A stretch of 64,000 nucleotides of DNA from Stenogyne calaminthoides (Eukaryota; Streptophyta; Magnoliopsida; Lamiales; Lamiaceae): NCBI GenBank assembly GCA_037126765.1, contig JBBCBC010000012.1:14260001-14324000 (forward strand), read 5' to 3'. Position 1 is the first letter of the stretch. Each line of letters starts with the position of its first letter. The notes below the pieces were generated by a model. The model was not told the DNA's origin and did not search any database. It was given only the letters and a program-made list of their open reading frames with translations. Positions 12,496-24,532 of this stretch are shown here, one piece after another. A program made the translations under genes and the position numbers.

Positions 12496-12906
12496 GCACG
12501 GATGTTGTTTCATATGTTGGACAACATTCTGCACAACATCATAATTTTTTCCTATCTCCTAACACTGACTCCGTTTTAACATATGTGTTTTTCTATGTTT
12601 CTTACACTGCAAGTTGATGACAATTCGGTTTTATTGTCAGGCAGTTGCATTGTGTTGGAGTGAGAATAGAAAGATTGTGGGTAGTTACACCAAGATCATG
12701 GAGATAGTGGAGGAGATGTTCAAGGCTATCCAAGCCTAGTGGATAGAATAATGCAGTTGATTCTCAAGTCTATAAATACCCTGCATTGGTCGACATTCAA
12801 GTTTGAGGAAAAGTGAAGTACCATTTGCTCTACTCCAAACTTTAGAGAGTAACATCCGAGACACAACCGAAAGTACAACCTAGAGTGTTTGTATCTTATA
12901 GGAGTG
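12496..12906 (+). repeat. 5' LTR of G, piece 1
   Basis: It matches 31401-31806 of the 3' LTR, starting a few bases inside the LTR. TATAAATA is at 12771-12778. It ends with GAGTG, the left target copy of element C. Confidence 0.88.
12771..12778 (+). promoter_or_regulatory. LTR TATA box of element G
   Basis: TATAAATA followed by CCCTGCATT; the 3' LTR has the same box at 31674-31681. Confidence 0.55.
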
Positions 12907-14537
12907 TGTAGGTCCCGAACGGGTTTCATGAGGGCAGAAGTCTAGAGGGGAGGGGTGAATAGACTTCTGAAAACTTTTCGTGTAGATCAGGTGTGATTGC
13001 AGTTTGCCTGATCAGAGTGCAACTGAGTCAGTTTGGACTGATGTTCAATCTTACTGAGTGCCTGAGGGCAGATCAGTTTGATATCTGTCAGTTTAACTGA
13101 TAGTGCGGAAGCTTGTAAATACCCGTGTGAAAAACCAATTTTACCAAATCAGATTCTCAAGTCAGTTTTCAATCGGCTGACTAAGGTGTCAACCTGATCA
13201 TATCAGTTGCTTGGTGTAGACTGATGTTAACTTTAGAATATGTATGCAGTTTAAAGCTCAGTTGTGTGTAATAGTGTAAAGCAATAAAGAGCAAGTAAAT
13301 GCACACAAGATTTTATAGTGGTTCAGACGAAACCCGTCTTACGTCCACTCTTCCCTTAACACAAGGGGCACCAACTTAACCGACTTAACCGACTTAACCG
13401 ATTGGACTTAGTTTAATGTGTTAGTCCAACACCCAACAGATGTTTATCGAGTTCACACTCAACCGATCCCAGAAATCAGAAACTAGAATCCCTAGTCTGA
13501 AATCTTGCGGTAACAAACTTAACCTAACTTTGAGTTTGGGTAAAGATTTATTGTGGTTCAAATTGGAAATCTATCCTAGTGTTTATGTAGCCAAATGCTA
13601 GAGGATGAGATTTCTATGCTAAGAACAATTTGAAGAACACTTAAGAATAATCTTCAAATTCGGTGTTCTCCGAGCGGAAATTCTGCTATAGCTTTTGCTT
13701 CTTGATAATTTGCGTGAATATCGTTGTTTCGCTTTGCTCAATTGTCCATCCCTTCACTTGACGAGCAATCCCATTTTATAGACCACGAAATCAAAGAGCC
13801 GTTGGAGAGCAATTTGAATTTCGGGCTATATTAAGTAGGTTGTAGGATATGATGTGACGTGCTCCAAATATCGGCGTGGCCGTAGGCATGATTAGCGCCG
13901 TTTATGTCCGCAGCGTTGAATCCCGCATTGTCAGCTCTTTTTGTGCATCCTTTCTCTTTAGCTTCGGCGGCTTGATGTTTTCTCTATTTGATGATTGATA
14001 TTCCTTTTGTAGAATATTCGTCTTTATGCGGTGTACCATTTTGGTTGGCCCCGGTGTGGTGACTTGATCGGATAATCGTCGATCTACCTTGCGATGCGAT
14101 TGTCTTAGCACAATCACTTATCGATGAGGTCTTCTAGTCTTACGGTAGTCTTCGATCTTAATTTACTCGAGCCTCGGTGTCTTTAATCATCTTGAGTCTT
14201 GAGTTTTCTTCTTGATACTTATTGAGTCTTTAGGTTTATCGAGTCTTGGGTTTAATCTTGAGGTTTATCGAGTCTCGGTGTCCTATCATCGACTTCTTCT
14301 TGTCTTACGACTCGTCTTAGTCTTACGATCATCGACCTTATACGGTCATCGATAATTTGACGACCTATACATATTGAGTTCCCCTCAATATGTGACCTAT
14401 CTTTACATCATTTATCTATACATTTCAAATTTGGTCATCTTAATCGATTCTAAGTCACCCGGTCATTCTTGAGATCCGGGTCCTATTACAACTTTGTTTT
14501 GGAACTTCCATCAAAACTAAATACAAATTTCCCAACA
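12907..14537 (-). repeat. 3' LTR of element C (family 2)
   Basis: It runs from CCTACA-type end to TGTTGGGAAATTTG on the minus strand, about 1.63 kb. The left 900 bp are close to B; the part at about 13860-14350 is rich in CGAT/TACG strings where B has CTGAT-type strings. A three-fold CCGACTTAA-like stutter occurs near 13375-13400. Confidence 0.85.
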
Positions 14538-14550
14538 ATTTCCCCCTTTT
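14538..14550 (-). other. Polypurine tract of element C
   Basis: AAAAGGGGGAAAT on the minus strand abuts the 3' LTR; element A has AAAAGGGAAAT at the same place. Confidence 0.7.
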
Positions 14551-15141
14551 GATGGAACCAAAACACTTAATCGTAAAAAAAATAGATACCACGAATAGAA
14601 ATGCAGATAATGTAAAAAAGACATACTTGTAAGACAATGAGATGTTGTCTTAGAATCGAGAGAGATAGAATATTTCATTGGGATAGGTGTGTGCATTCTG
14701 AGAATACATGAAAAACGTACCTATCATCCGATTCCAAGTTGTCTTCCTCGGTGTACTTGAACATTTGAAGTTCTTTGGGGATACCAAACATCTTGTACAT
14801 CCTTTGCATCACCTGTCGGATCTTCTCTTATATGGATCCCTCATTTGTCGACAAATCCATAGTAGGCATTCTTGAATTTGACAAACATCTAGCTTGTTGT
14901 GCGGACGCAAAGGTGGAAGGAGTTGTTCAAAGGGAGTAAGCTTCGGTATCGGTGACATGATCTTCTCTTCCTTCATCACCATCGGTAGAAGTCTGGGGTG
15001 CCGTTTCTAACCGATTCAAAATTCATCATCATTTTACATCGGGTCTTGATGAATCGGAATCATCTCCGGGATGTGCACGTCACACAACCATTCTCCTCGA
15101 TCGATCCCATTCAGAAGCGAGATCTGGCCGAGCACGAGAGG
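14551..15141 (-). other. 3' untranslated stretch of element C
   Basis: This joins the extra ORF to the PPT and has a counterpart at 49890-50300 in element A. If D is removed, the frame entering from 16695 would run on for about a dozen codons and stop at 15111-15113. I see no other gene in it. Confidence 0.5.
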
Positions 15142-15146
15142 ATGTC

Positions 15147-16694
15147 ATGAGGTCGAACGGGTTTTGTGAGGGCAAAAGTCTAGGGAGGGTGAATAGACTT
15201 GAAAACTTTTTGTGCAGATCGGGTGTGATGGCAAGTTAGCTTTGATCGAGTGAAAGTGAATCGGTTTGGATCGATATCTAACTTACTAATCGCGCAAGGA
15301 AGATTAGTTCAATATCTATCGGTTTAACGATTGTCAGGAAGCTAAGTTTTACCCGTGTGAAAAACCAGTTTTAATAAATCAGATTCCAAAGTCAGTCTTT
15401 CAACCGGTTGACTAAAGTGTCAAACTTAATCAGATCAGAAGCTTGGTGCTAACTGATCTTAACTTGGAATATGTATGCAACTTTAATAGTTGTGTGCGAT
15501 TGTGTAAACAGTTAATCAAAGCAGGTAACGACACACAAGATTTATAGTGGTTCGGACAAACCAGTCCTACGTCCACTCTTCCCTATCACAAGGGGCACCA
15601 ACTAAACCAACTGGACTTAGATTTTTGTGTTAGTCCAACACAGTACACCAACAGATATTTAAAGAGTTCTCACTCAACCGATCCAGAAATCCAGAACTAG
15701 AAACCCTAGTCTGAAATCTTGCTAAACAACTTAACCTAACTTTGGGTTTGGGTAAGATTGTTTTGGTTCCAACTTTGAAATCTTTTCTAGTTTATAAGTA
15801 GCCTATCAGCTAGATGAAAAGATTTTTGTGCTAAGAACTTATGGGATGAACACTAAGAAAATAATCTTCAAGTTCGTGTTCTTCGTGCGAAAATCTGATT
15901 ATAGCTTGAGCTTCTTGATTGTTTCAGTGTTTCCGTGTCTTCACTCTGAAGTGTGATCCCATATTTATAGACCTCGAAATCAAAGAGCCGTTGGAGAGCA
16001 ATTTGAATTTCAGGCTATATTTGGTAGACTTGCAGGATTGATGTGACGTGCTTCAGGAATGGCATGGCCGAAAGCGTGAATATTGTCTTTTATAGCGTTA
16101 GAGAAGCAGCACCAAAACCCGTAATTCTTTGGCTCGGTCATACGTGTCTCGTTCTTATTAGTTAACAGAGGCACTTTCGGTGTTGTTCTTCCAACTAAGG
16201 TTGACATTCTTCTTGTTGGATCATAGGCGTATGATTTGGTGAAACATCGATTTTTCACCGGGTGGTGACCGATCGATCCAAAACCGATCGATCTACCGAT
16301 CGAAGTCTTACGGTGCGGTTGTCTTAGCTTTAACTAGCGGACTTACCGATGTAGGTCTTCCGTCCGATCTTCGAAGTCATCTAATCTTTAAGTCTTACGA
16401 GATTGAACTTCATGACTTGGTTGTGATATCGACTTGATCGGATCGATCGATATTCGTCCTTTCTCTTGCTTTTCCGCACGTCGGATATCGGTTGTTCTTC
16501 ATATCTTGGATTCGACCTATACATATTGAGGTTCCCCCTCAATATGTGACCTATCTATTACATCAGTTGTTCTATACAGTAATTATCAACTGGTATCCTA
16601 TAACCGGTAATAAACACATCAATCAGCTAATAAGTCTGACTGGTCCTATTACATGTGTTTTAGAACTTTCATCAAAACTCTAAATTTCCCAACA
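15147..16694 (-). repeat. Solo family 2 LTR (D) inserted in element C
   Basis: A perfect pentanucleotide duplication ATGTC lies at 15142-15146 and 16695-16699. The LTR is complete at both ends, with no internal sequence, so it probably formed by recombination between the two LTRs of a full element. TATAAATA is at 15962-15969 (minus). It interrupts the extra ORF of C near its C-terminus. Many positions that are CAG or CTG in B read CGG, CCG, ACG or CG here. Confidence 0.88.
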
Positions 16695-19600
16695 ATGTCT
16701 TTAACAAGTGCCAGAAGGGAATTCTTTTCCCAAGCAATCTCCTTTGCTGCAGCTTCATTCTTTCTCTTCCTTTGGATGTATGCGATGTTTAGTCCCTTAG
16801 CCTCTGCTAACTTCTGCTTCTTGATGGCAGCCTCTCTTATTCTCTGTCTGGTTTGCTCTTGAATTTGCTCAGGAGACATCTGGCTTTTGGTAGAAAAAAA
16901 TTGGCCTTGTCTCTGAACTTCAGCAGTAGCTTTCACCATCTTGCCTTTGCCTTTCTTTCTCTTCAGAGTTTGCTCAGATTCATCTCGTTCATCTTCTTCA
17001 GCTAATTTCTTAGCGAGTTCAAGGCTCTTGGCCTGATCATCAATTTCCATTCTTTTCTGTACAGACGAAGATAAGTCTTCAATCTTGTCGACTCTGGCAA
17101 TAACATCTGAAAGAACAATCTTCTGCTCAGTGATCTCTTTGCTGTGTTGATCCACAGTTTCTTTTAATTCAAAGAACAAGATCATTAGATGGGAGGGGTC
17201 GGCAAGTCGATCTGATGGTTTCTGGAAAAGATGCAATAGTTACCAACTGTGTCTGTTTTTCTTTCTTCTCTTGTCCTTCCCCCTTTTTTGGTTTCAGCAA
17301 AGAGGGTGAACAGCCTGCGATTCATAGCAATAAACTGTCGTGTGATCTCCTCTCTGAGTTCCTCAACAGCAAGAGGAGTGATCTGAGCGGCGACAGAAGG
17401 TGCAGGAGTTAAAAAGCATCTGAGAGCAAATTCGATGTCCTTTCTTGCTCGTTCTGTAGAAGCTGCAAAGTGTTTCCAACCCATATCCATGTGGTTGTCA
17501 GTTTTCTCCAAGGATGCCCAGACATTTTCGAGTAGCACCTGTGTCTCATTGAGCATGTCTATCTGAACTTTGAGTTTATCAGACTGGAGATTGGGCTTCT
17601 CGGCAAGAGGATTTACTAGTTGCATTACTTCAGAAAGGATGGCATTATGCATCCCAACTGTGAGACTTCTTTCTCTGTCAACCAGTTTTGTTTGCTCTTC
17701 TTCAAACCGCTTCATCAGATCTGCTGTGAGAGCTGTGAATTTGTCTTCAATAGCAGCCTTGACCCCATCCTGAATCTTTTCAATATAAGGATCTAGGGTA
17801 TCGGAGCTCAGCATAGCAGTCTGGTCAGATGTTGAAGCCTTGCCAAGTTGGGTCTCATCTGCAGCACCCATTCTTGGTTCATCGGCAGCTCCCTTAAGAT
17901 CTGTAGGAGGTTGAACAGTTTCCTCCCTATTATCAGCAATCCCGAACCTTTCATGAATCAACCATCTGATATCATCCTCAGAGGCCAATTCAACAGCGCT
18001 TTCTATCCCAGCAATGTTCAAGCACTTCATCTCCAAGTCTACAAAGAAATCAGATCCCAGAGTTGTCATGAGGATCAGAAATTCCTCGATGCTTTTTAGT
18101 CTGATATCCCTCCAGAACACAATCTCTTCTATCTGTTGCTGGATGCCAGGATGTTGATCCAATTCAGGGCACATGTCCAGCAGATACTCCTTGATTTGTT
18201 GCTTCATTATCCTTATGATGGGGCTTTCTGAATCAAGTGAAGCAAACACGGTTCTGGTATTGAAGGGATTATGAGAGACAGACAAAACCTTGTCAGATCT
18301 CTCAGGTTCTGGTATCTTGTTTGGAGATTGGGAGTGAGATGGGGATATTTGTGGTTCAGGTTCGTTTTCAATTTGTTGATGGGGTTCAGTTTCCTGAACA
18401 GGTTCATTGGTTGGGGGAGTGGAAGATCTGGGTGATCTGACTGGTGAGGGTGAGGGTGAGAATGTTTTGTGAGGAGAGGGTGGTGGTGATGATTTTTGAG
18501 GAGAGGGTGATGGCGATTTGGAAGTGGGCGTAGGCGATCTTGCTTTCTGGAAGATCTTGGTGAGAGGCAGAGAATCAGATGGTGATTCTTCCTCAGAGTG
18601 CTCCACTTCTGTTCCTCTGACAGCTTTCTCTCCTTCTTCTTCGATCATCTGCTCGTCCCTTACTTTACTGGCAGTGTGCTCAGAGCTGACTGCTATCTCC
18701 TTTTCTGATTCAACCTGAATCAAATCCTCCGTTCTGCGAACTTGCTGAGCAGAACTAGGAGCAGTCTTCAGAGGATATGTAACTCTCTTCTGACGTTTTC
18801 GTTGAGCATCTGGTTTCATGGCCAGATCCTTCCTCTTCAACCTCTTCTCTGGGATGGTCTTTCCCTGCGCTTCTGAAGATGCAGTTGCCTTTTCTTTTCC
18901 CTTCTTTTCTCCCTTTGGTTTGGGCACATAAGGAGTAGGATCCTCATCAGATTGACCAGGCAGAGGCTCATCCTTGCCCAAGATGGCCTTGTGCTTTGCT
19001 TGATACATCTTCGCACCATTCTCATTCCATTCATAATTCTTTGGCAGCTTGTCTGACAGAATGATTGAGATTTTGTGCATGAAAGAGCACTTGGAAGATA
19101 AGCACACTTCATTTCTCTGGGTCAGTTCGAACTTCCCCGAGTCTTTCCGCAGTCTTGCCTTGACCATACCCAACCAATCCATATCTGAAGCCTTCTTGAT
19201 GATTGCAGTCATGACACTGATCTTATAGGAAGTGACAGCATCAAGACTGTAAGTTGAGCACATAATCACCTTCTGAACGATCTCAAGGAGAAGGCGGTAT
19301 TTTCTCTTCAGGTAGGAGGCTTTGACATTCGTTATATTCTCCTTGTTTGCTGGTCTCAACAGCTCGGCTTCAAGAAAGTCCTTCTCTCCTACATCAGTCG
19401 TGTAGGTTTCTGGGTTGATGCTTCCTCGAGTGAGACCGAAGATCCTCTGAAGGTCATCATTCGACACTCGTACTTCCAGTCCACCAACGGAAGAAATCAG
19501 GTCAGCATCAATGTCCTCGTCCTTTTGTAGATTGTATAGAAACTCTAGGGCTTCATGTGTGTGGACAATGTTCTAATGTCTCGAGCAATATTGTTCAAGC

Positions 19601-19752
19601 CCACACGCTCGCAAGCACTCCAAAATTTTCAGCGATTCAGGATCTGAGGTGATTGAAAATACTACATATTTCTCATCAATGATATCTTTCTTCATTGATG
19701 CGAAGTTGCAGAACTTTTTCCCTTGGCCTTGTCGTGGAACAAGATATGCCAT
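16695..19752 (-). pseudogene. Env-position extra ORF of family 2 element C
   Basis: The best start is the ATG at 19750-19752 on the minus strand. The frame runs about 60 codons to an in-frame TAG (19573-19575), reads on as a 760-residue frame (19467-17185), slips near 17190-17236 and continues as a 195-residue frame to the D insertion at 16694. Taken together it would have coded for a protein of over 1000 residues. The N-terminal ~230 residues look globular. Next comes a basic KGEKKGKEK segment, an acidic segment and a long Ser/Pro-rich tract (SPSPSPQKSSPPPSP and similar), then alpha-helical, charged coiled-coil-like sequence. I see no signal peptide or membrane segment. The N-terminal part resembles the 'putative plant transposon protein' domain found in such ORFs; that is from memory. 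Function is unknown. Confidence 0.75.
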
Positions 19753-19975
19753 TTCTCCGGGTCTTCTTGTACTTGTAGCTTGTAATGTAAATCTGACCTC
19801 CGGGTCTTTATCAATGAAAAGTTCTGTTATTTCATTGTTGTGTTGCCTCTACTGACTTATGCGATTTGTAGCCTTAAACTTATACGTCTTGCTTGTTGAC
19901 CGTAGCTTAATCAACTTATAAAGTATAACCTTTCAATCTGATCAGTTCCCCCTTAATCTGATATATCTTAAACTG

Positions 19976-20071
19976 ATCGGCTCCTTGTCTGATTTTCAGA
20001 TCGGCTTCTTGTCTGATTTTCTGATCGGCTCCTTGTCTGATCTTCAGATCGGCTCCTTGTCTGATCGTCTG
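19976..20071. repeat. Four tandem copies of a 24 bp unit in element C
   Basis: The unit is ATCGGCTCCTTGTCTGATTT plus four more bases, repeated four times with one or two changes per copy. It lies between the RNase H remnant and the extra ORF. The 19753-20105 stretch around it holds no gene that I can see. Confidence 0.85.
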
Positions 20072-20104
20072 ATCAGTTGAGATTCCCAACTCAACTGATT
20101 CCTC

Positions 20105-20310
20105 TTAACCTGGTTAGTCTGTTAACCAACTGGTTCTGGAGACCAGTCCACCAACCATTTTTGGTTCACTTTCTCCGAGATCCAGAAGCCCTAGCTCGTT
20201 GCATAATTCTCTGAATCTGATCTCAGCTAGCGGCTTGGTTAAAATATCAGCTTTCTGCTTGTCAGTATGGATCTTTTCCATTCTGATATTCTTCTTTTCA
20301 ACATGATCTT
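20105..20310 (-). pseudogene. C-terminal tail of RNase H, element C
   Basis: The minus strand from 20310 encodes DHVEKKNIRMEKIHT followed by KADILTKPLAE, the end of a copia RNase H/pol polyprotein, and goes on for about 40 residues to a stop. The same tail is at 55270-55380 in element A. Its 5' edge is fused directly to LTR sequence at about 20311, so the rest of pol was lost by one deletion. Short similarity (CTTTTACATCA versus CTTTACATCA) lies at the join. Confidence 0.78.
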
Positions 20311-20445
20311 TTACATCAGCTATCTATACATTTCAGCTGGTCGTCTTAATCTGATTCTAAGTCATCGGTCAATTAATGGTCGATTTGGTCCTATTACAAC
20401 CTGTTTTGGAACTTCCATCAAAACTAAATACAAATTTCCCAACCA
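20311..20445 (-). repeat. 5' LTR remnant of element C
   Basis: It matches the last part of 12907-14537 (about 14400-14537), ending CCCAACCA where the other copies end CCCAACA. Confidence 0.8.
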
Positions 20446-20486
20446 GAGTGTGAGGTCGATGCTATTATATTTGTACTGGTCGAGGG
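20446..20486 (+). repeat. 5' LTR of G, piece 2
   Basis: GAGTG (target copy of C) then about 36 bp matching 31807-31843 of the 3' LTR, ending in GAGGG, the left target copy of E. Confidence 0.85.
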
Positions 20487-22283
20487 TGTTGGGGAATAAG
20501 TTGCACAGATCTATTCGGGGTGAATATTTAAATACAAATTTAATTCTTATAATTATTACTAGCATGAATTAATCCTATATTAATTCAAATAATAATCCAA
20601 CAACATATCATGCATATAATTAATTCACGTAAATCCCTAATGATACGAATTCTACGAGTTTACGTGAAGCGTACCTCTTGGGATAACGGTGATCCGGGTG
20701 ATTAGACTAACGAAAAAGAACTTCCCAAGTATTCCCTTAATCCTTGTTTGACTATCCGGTGGTAGGACACTTGTGAACGATTAACAAAAGGAAAATAAAT
20801 TATGTTGCACCACCTTTGTGGATTTACTAATTTTTCCAGCACATGGAATTGTACTTGGGAATGAAAGAATCATCCCCTATTTATAGATAGGTGTTGGGCG
20901 AAAATTTGGGAAGAAAAACAATGTGGGAAAATCTTTTCTTGATCTCCAAGAAATCTTGAATATATCTCCTATATTCTTTTTCCCATAATTATAATATTCC
21001 ACAAAAAATCCCACCTTATCAACATTATGGCATTTTCGAAAATATAGGGTCCAAGATTCCAAGATTTGGATCTTCTTGAATTTATGAGATATTCTTGTAT
21101 TTCAAGAAATACATATCTTCCATAATATCTTTTCAAGAAAATCAAGAAAATCTTTCTTGCCCTTTATTTTCAAGATTTTATTATGAATAACCAAGTGGGA
21201 GATTTCTTGAATTTAATGAGATAATCTTGTATTCCAAGAATACATATCTTCATTCCATAACAAAATTCAAAGAAAATCTTTCTCCCCTTTTATCCATAAA
21301 TTTAAAAAATAATTAGGAAAAATAAGCAACAAGCAACAATATTTATTTTATTTTAAACACCTTTTTCAGTTATTGGACTATATGTTGGGCTACTCAGTGG
21401 GCCTTTAGGAGAATTAAGATTGGACATTCCAATGGATCTTGAATTATCAATATTGAGCCACAATATTATTCAAGCCCATAAATATTAATTAATCCCACTA
21501 CATAATTAATATTGCACTATCCATCTTAACCCATATTACAGTCAATATGGCTCCCGATTATTATTTCTCGTGTTTAAGATTATCTAGCCCATTAATTAAT
21601 TCAAGCCACTGAAATAGCTTTCCGTTAATTAATATATTTTGTCCTTGGTCAAGGAACTGTTCAACATTATTATCCATACCGGAAACTAATTTCACTTGCA
21701 AGATTTGGTATGATAAATCTTATGAACCTCCCAAGGGGACAAATCGAACAAGCGTACTTGCACACGATTCTCCGTATTAAATATTAGCAATCACATGTGA
21801 CCAATAATATTGTCCAAGATAAAAAGTATTGAATCTCGTTGATTCTCTACCCATGATAAGTCAAAGCAATAATTACCAACCACGCGTGATCCTATTTAAG
21901 GAACGAAGATTAAGAAATAACGAACCACTGAGGTCTAATTCTTCCTTGTTCAGTTCTGAAGAATTTGTCCTCCTGTAGGTCATATTCAGTGCATCAGTCA
22001 TGCACTAGTGTAATCTTTTACGATGGATTGTTCATTTCCATCTAGGTCGTGAATGGTGTACTTTTAGTTACAAGGGACTGTTAATTTAATCTTCTGTGAT
22101 CTGGTATCACTAAATTAACTACAATGTAACACGTACTATTTATTGAACAGTTATGCAGTAAATATATGTAACATTCAATGATATTTAAAGCATCAGTGAT
22201 AAACAATTTATTTCAGTAAATAAGTCCGAAATTCAGTTTTGATTATACAAAGTAAAAGCATACTTTCTAGTATAATCCCAACA
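20487..22283 (-). repeat. Solo family 1 LTR (E) inserted in G
   Basis: Complete LTR with TG...CA ends and perfect duplication GAGGG (20482-20486 and 22284-22288). It has the same orientation as the LTRs of H and keeps TATAAATA at 20878-20885. A block of about 50 bp present in H (near 8860-8910) is missing near 22015. Confidence 0.9.
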
Positions 22284-22614
22284 GAGGGAATACAATCTCT
22301 CCCATCAGTATTGATTTTATCTTATTAGATCAAGTTTTAGGTTGAATAAGATCACTAGTTACTTGATTGAATAGATTGCTTTTGGTGTGTGATTTTTCAC
22401 TACACCTTTTAGGATCTTGTAAGAGGTTCTTGTGTATCTCACTACTTGTTATAGTGATACTTTTAACCATGAGGTTCGTATAGTCTGAATTAAGACTATA
22501 CAAAATTTTGAAATCCTCTGCACTGTGTTTTTATACTTCCGCTGTCATATGTTGTTTTACATGTTGCACAATATTTTCAACAACACTCTGAAAATACACG
22601 CACATACACTCTCA
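22284..22614 (+). repeat. 5' LTR of G, piece 3
   Basis: It matches 31844-32172 of the 3' LTR and ends ACACTCTCA immediately before the PBS. Confidence 0.88.
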
Positions 22615-22615
22615 G

Positions 22616-22629
22616 TTGGCGTCAGAGTC
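22616..22629 (+). other. Primer-binding site of element G
   Basis: TTGGCGTCAGAGTC lies next to the 5' LTR. It resembles the initiator-Met site TGGTATCAGAGCC with a few changes. Confidence 0.65.
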
Positions 22630-22639
22630 ATAAACTTGA

Positions 22640-24530
22640 TACACTAAGTTAAAGGTCCTATTTTTAAAGTGTGTTTTAACAATTGATTATCCGTTGATTC
22701 CTTCTTTAAAACCTCCAATTTTAGATGAATCCAATTATCCTTACTGGAAACCTAAAATGTGCATGTACATTAAGTATATAGATAAGAGAGCATGGCGTAG
22801 TGTGTTATCTGGTTGGAATCCACCAAAGACATTTGATGATAAAGATGGAGAATCGCAAGTCAAAAAGGAGATTGATTGGTCTAATGATGAATGCACATCG
22901 GCCAAAATTTTAATTCTAATGCCCTTAATGCAATTTTTATTGTTACTGATGTTTCTATGTTTAAACTGATATCTAACTGTGTTTCTTCTAAGGATGCATG
23001 AGAAATATTGCAAGAACATTGTGAAAGATCAGAAAGTGTTCGAAGAACAAGACTTCGAATGTTGAGAACCAAGTTTGAGAACTTGAGAATGAAAGATGAT
23101 GAAACCATTTCATCATACAATGAAAGGATAAGTGAGATTGCTAATGAGTCACACTCACTTGGTGATTCAATTTCCAACACTCGGTTAGTCAATAAGATAC
23201 TTAGAATTGTTCCTAAATGATTTGATGCTAAAGTATGCGCAATAGAAGAGGTTAAGAACACTGATTTATTGAGTCAAAATGAGTTGATCAGTATTTTGAA
23301 AACCTATGAGATTAACTCAAATATGTTAGATGATGATAAACATGAGAAAGATAAAGATAAGAAAGTACTTGCTTTTAGAGGTGAAACTTTTGAAAATGTT
23401 GGTAAACATCCTTATGTTACTGAAGTTGATTCTGATGATGATGTATCTGATTTATGTGATGAAAATGTTTCTGAACAATTTGCTCTTATCACTAAGCAAT
23501 TCAAATCTTTTCTAAAGGGAAAGTTCAGAAGACCAAATGGTAATTTTCAACTAAAAGATAAGTTTAATCAGAATTCTTCTCCCTCTGATAAAAAGTTTGT
23601 TCCAAGTCAGTCTTCCAGTTTCAATCAACCTAGATAATTTACTAAGGATTATAAGTTCAAATATGATCCTGAGTACAGAAAAAAGGTTAAATGTGATGCA
23701 TGTTCTGGATATGGCCATTATGCTAATGAATGTGTTAATATTATGCTTAGGAAAAAGATAAACTTTAATGCTACCTTAAGTGACGATTCTGATGATCAGA
23801 CTGATGCTGGTAAATGTGAACTAAGTGCTATGTCTGCTGGAATAGTTTATGATGATACATTTGATGATGATCTTGATGATTATTGGTCTGAAGTAGATTC
23901 AGATGTTAACACAACATCTGAAACAACATTCAGTAAATATGATTCTGAGATTAACTGTTTTGCTGGAACTATTCTGAATGCTGAAACTTCAAATTCTGCT
24001 GAATGTAACTCTGAATATCTGAAGTTTAAATCTAATTTAGAGACTCAAAAATAGGTGTTGAGTTCCTTATCTTTAGAAAATTCAGATTTAAAAGAGAATC
24101 TTTTGAAACTTGAAGTTCTTTTAACTAGAAAAGATGTGGAAATTTTTTCTTTGAAAAATCAGTTTAAATGTACTACTTTGAGTTTTTTAAAAAATTCTGC
24201 TAGCACTGTTGAATTGAATGATGTTTTAATGATTGGAAGATCTAGTAATGTTGGTTTGATTTTGAGAAAACTACTGAAGATACTCCAATCTCCAGTAAAC
24301 CTATTTCTTTTGTAGAAGAAGGAACTTGTTTGACAAAACCTTTGAATCTTAAACAAAAAAAATCTGTTGGATTATTTGAAAAGTATGTCTATTTTTATTG
24401 TCCTGAAGTATGTCACATTCATCCATACTGTTCTAAGTTAAGAAGAGATTTAAAAGCTGGAATTATTTTACCTAATAAAATTGAACACCCTATAAAACAG
24501 GTTAACAACACTAAAAAGTGGATTCATAAG
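22640..24530 (+). pseudogene. Gag of element G
   Basis: Adjacent frames (22694-22969, 23008-23220, 23269-23637, 23743-24054, then 24055-24315 and 24330-24563) give a gag with the DESNYPYWKPKM N-terminal motif, a UBN2-type body with a DDETISSYNERISEIA stretch and an acidic linker. One zinc knuckle, CDACSGYGHYANEC, lies at 23692-23733 with all four CCHC ligands intact. Frameshifts and stops (near 22925, 23218, 23635, 24052, 24313) separate the parts. An Asp/Ser-rich region and a coiled-coil-like segment follow the knuckle. The start codon is not clear. Confidence 0.85.
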
Positions 24531-24532
24531 AC

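Larger units (their letters stand above)
12907..20445 (-). mobile_element. Family 2 element C, deletion derivative keeping the extra ORF
   Basis: A perfect target duplication GAGTG (12902-12906 and 20446-20450) shows both true ends. Reading the minus strand from 20445, only the first ~135 bp of the 5' LTR remain, then the sequence jumps into the last codons of RNase H, continues through a long extra ORF and ends in a full 3' LTR. Most of the 5' LTR, PBS, gag and nearly all pol are gone. D, a solo LTR, is inserted at 15147-16694. C itself sits in the 5' LTR of G. Confidence 0.85.

Noticed and set aside
17215..18718. Plus-strand frames of 60-90 residues
   Set aside because: Shadows of the 760-residue minus-strand ORF of element C.
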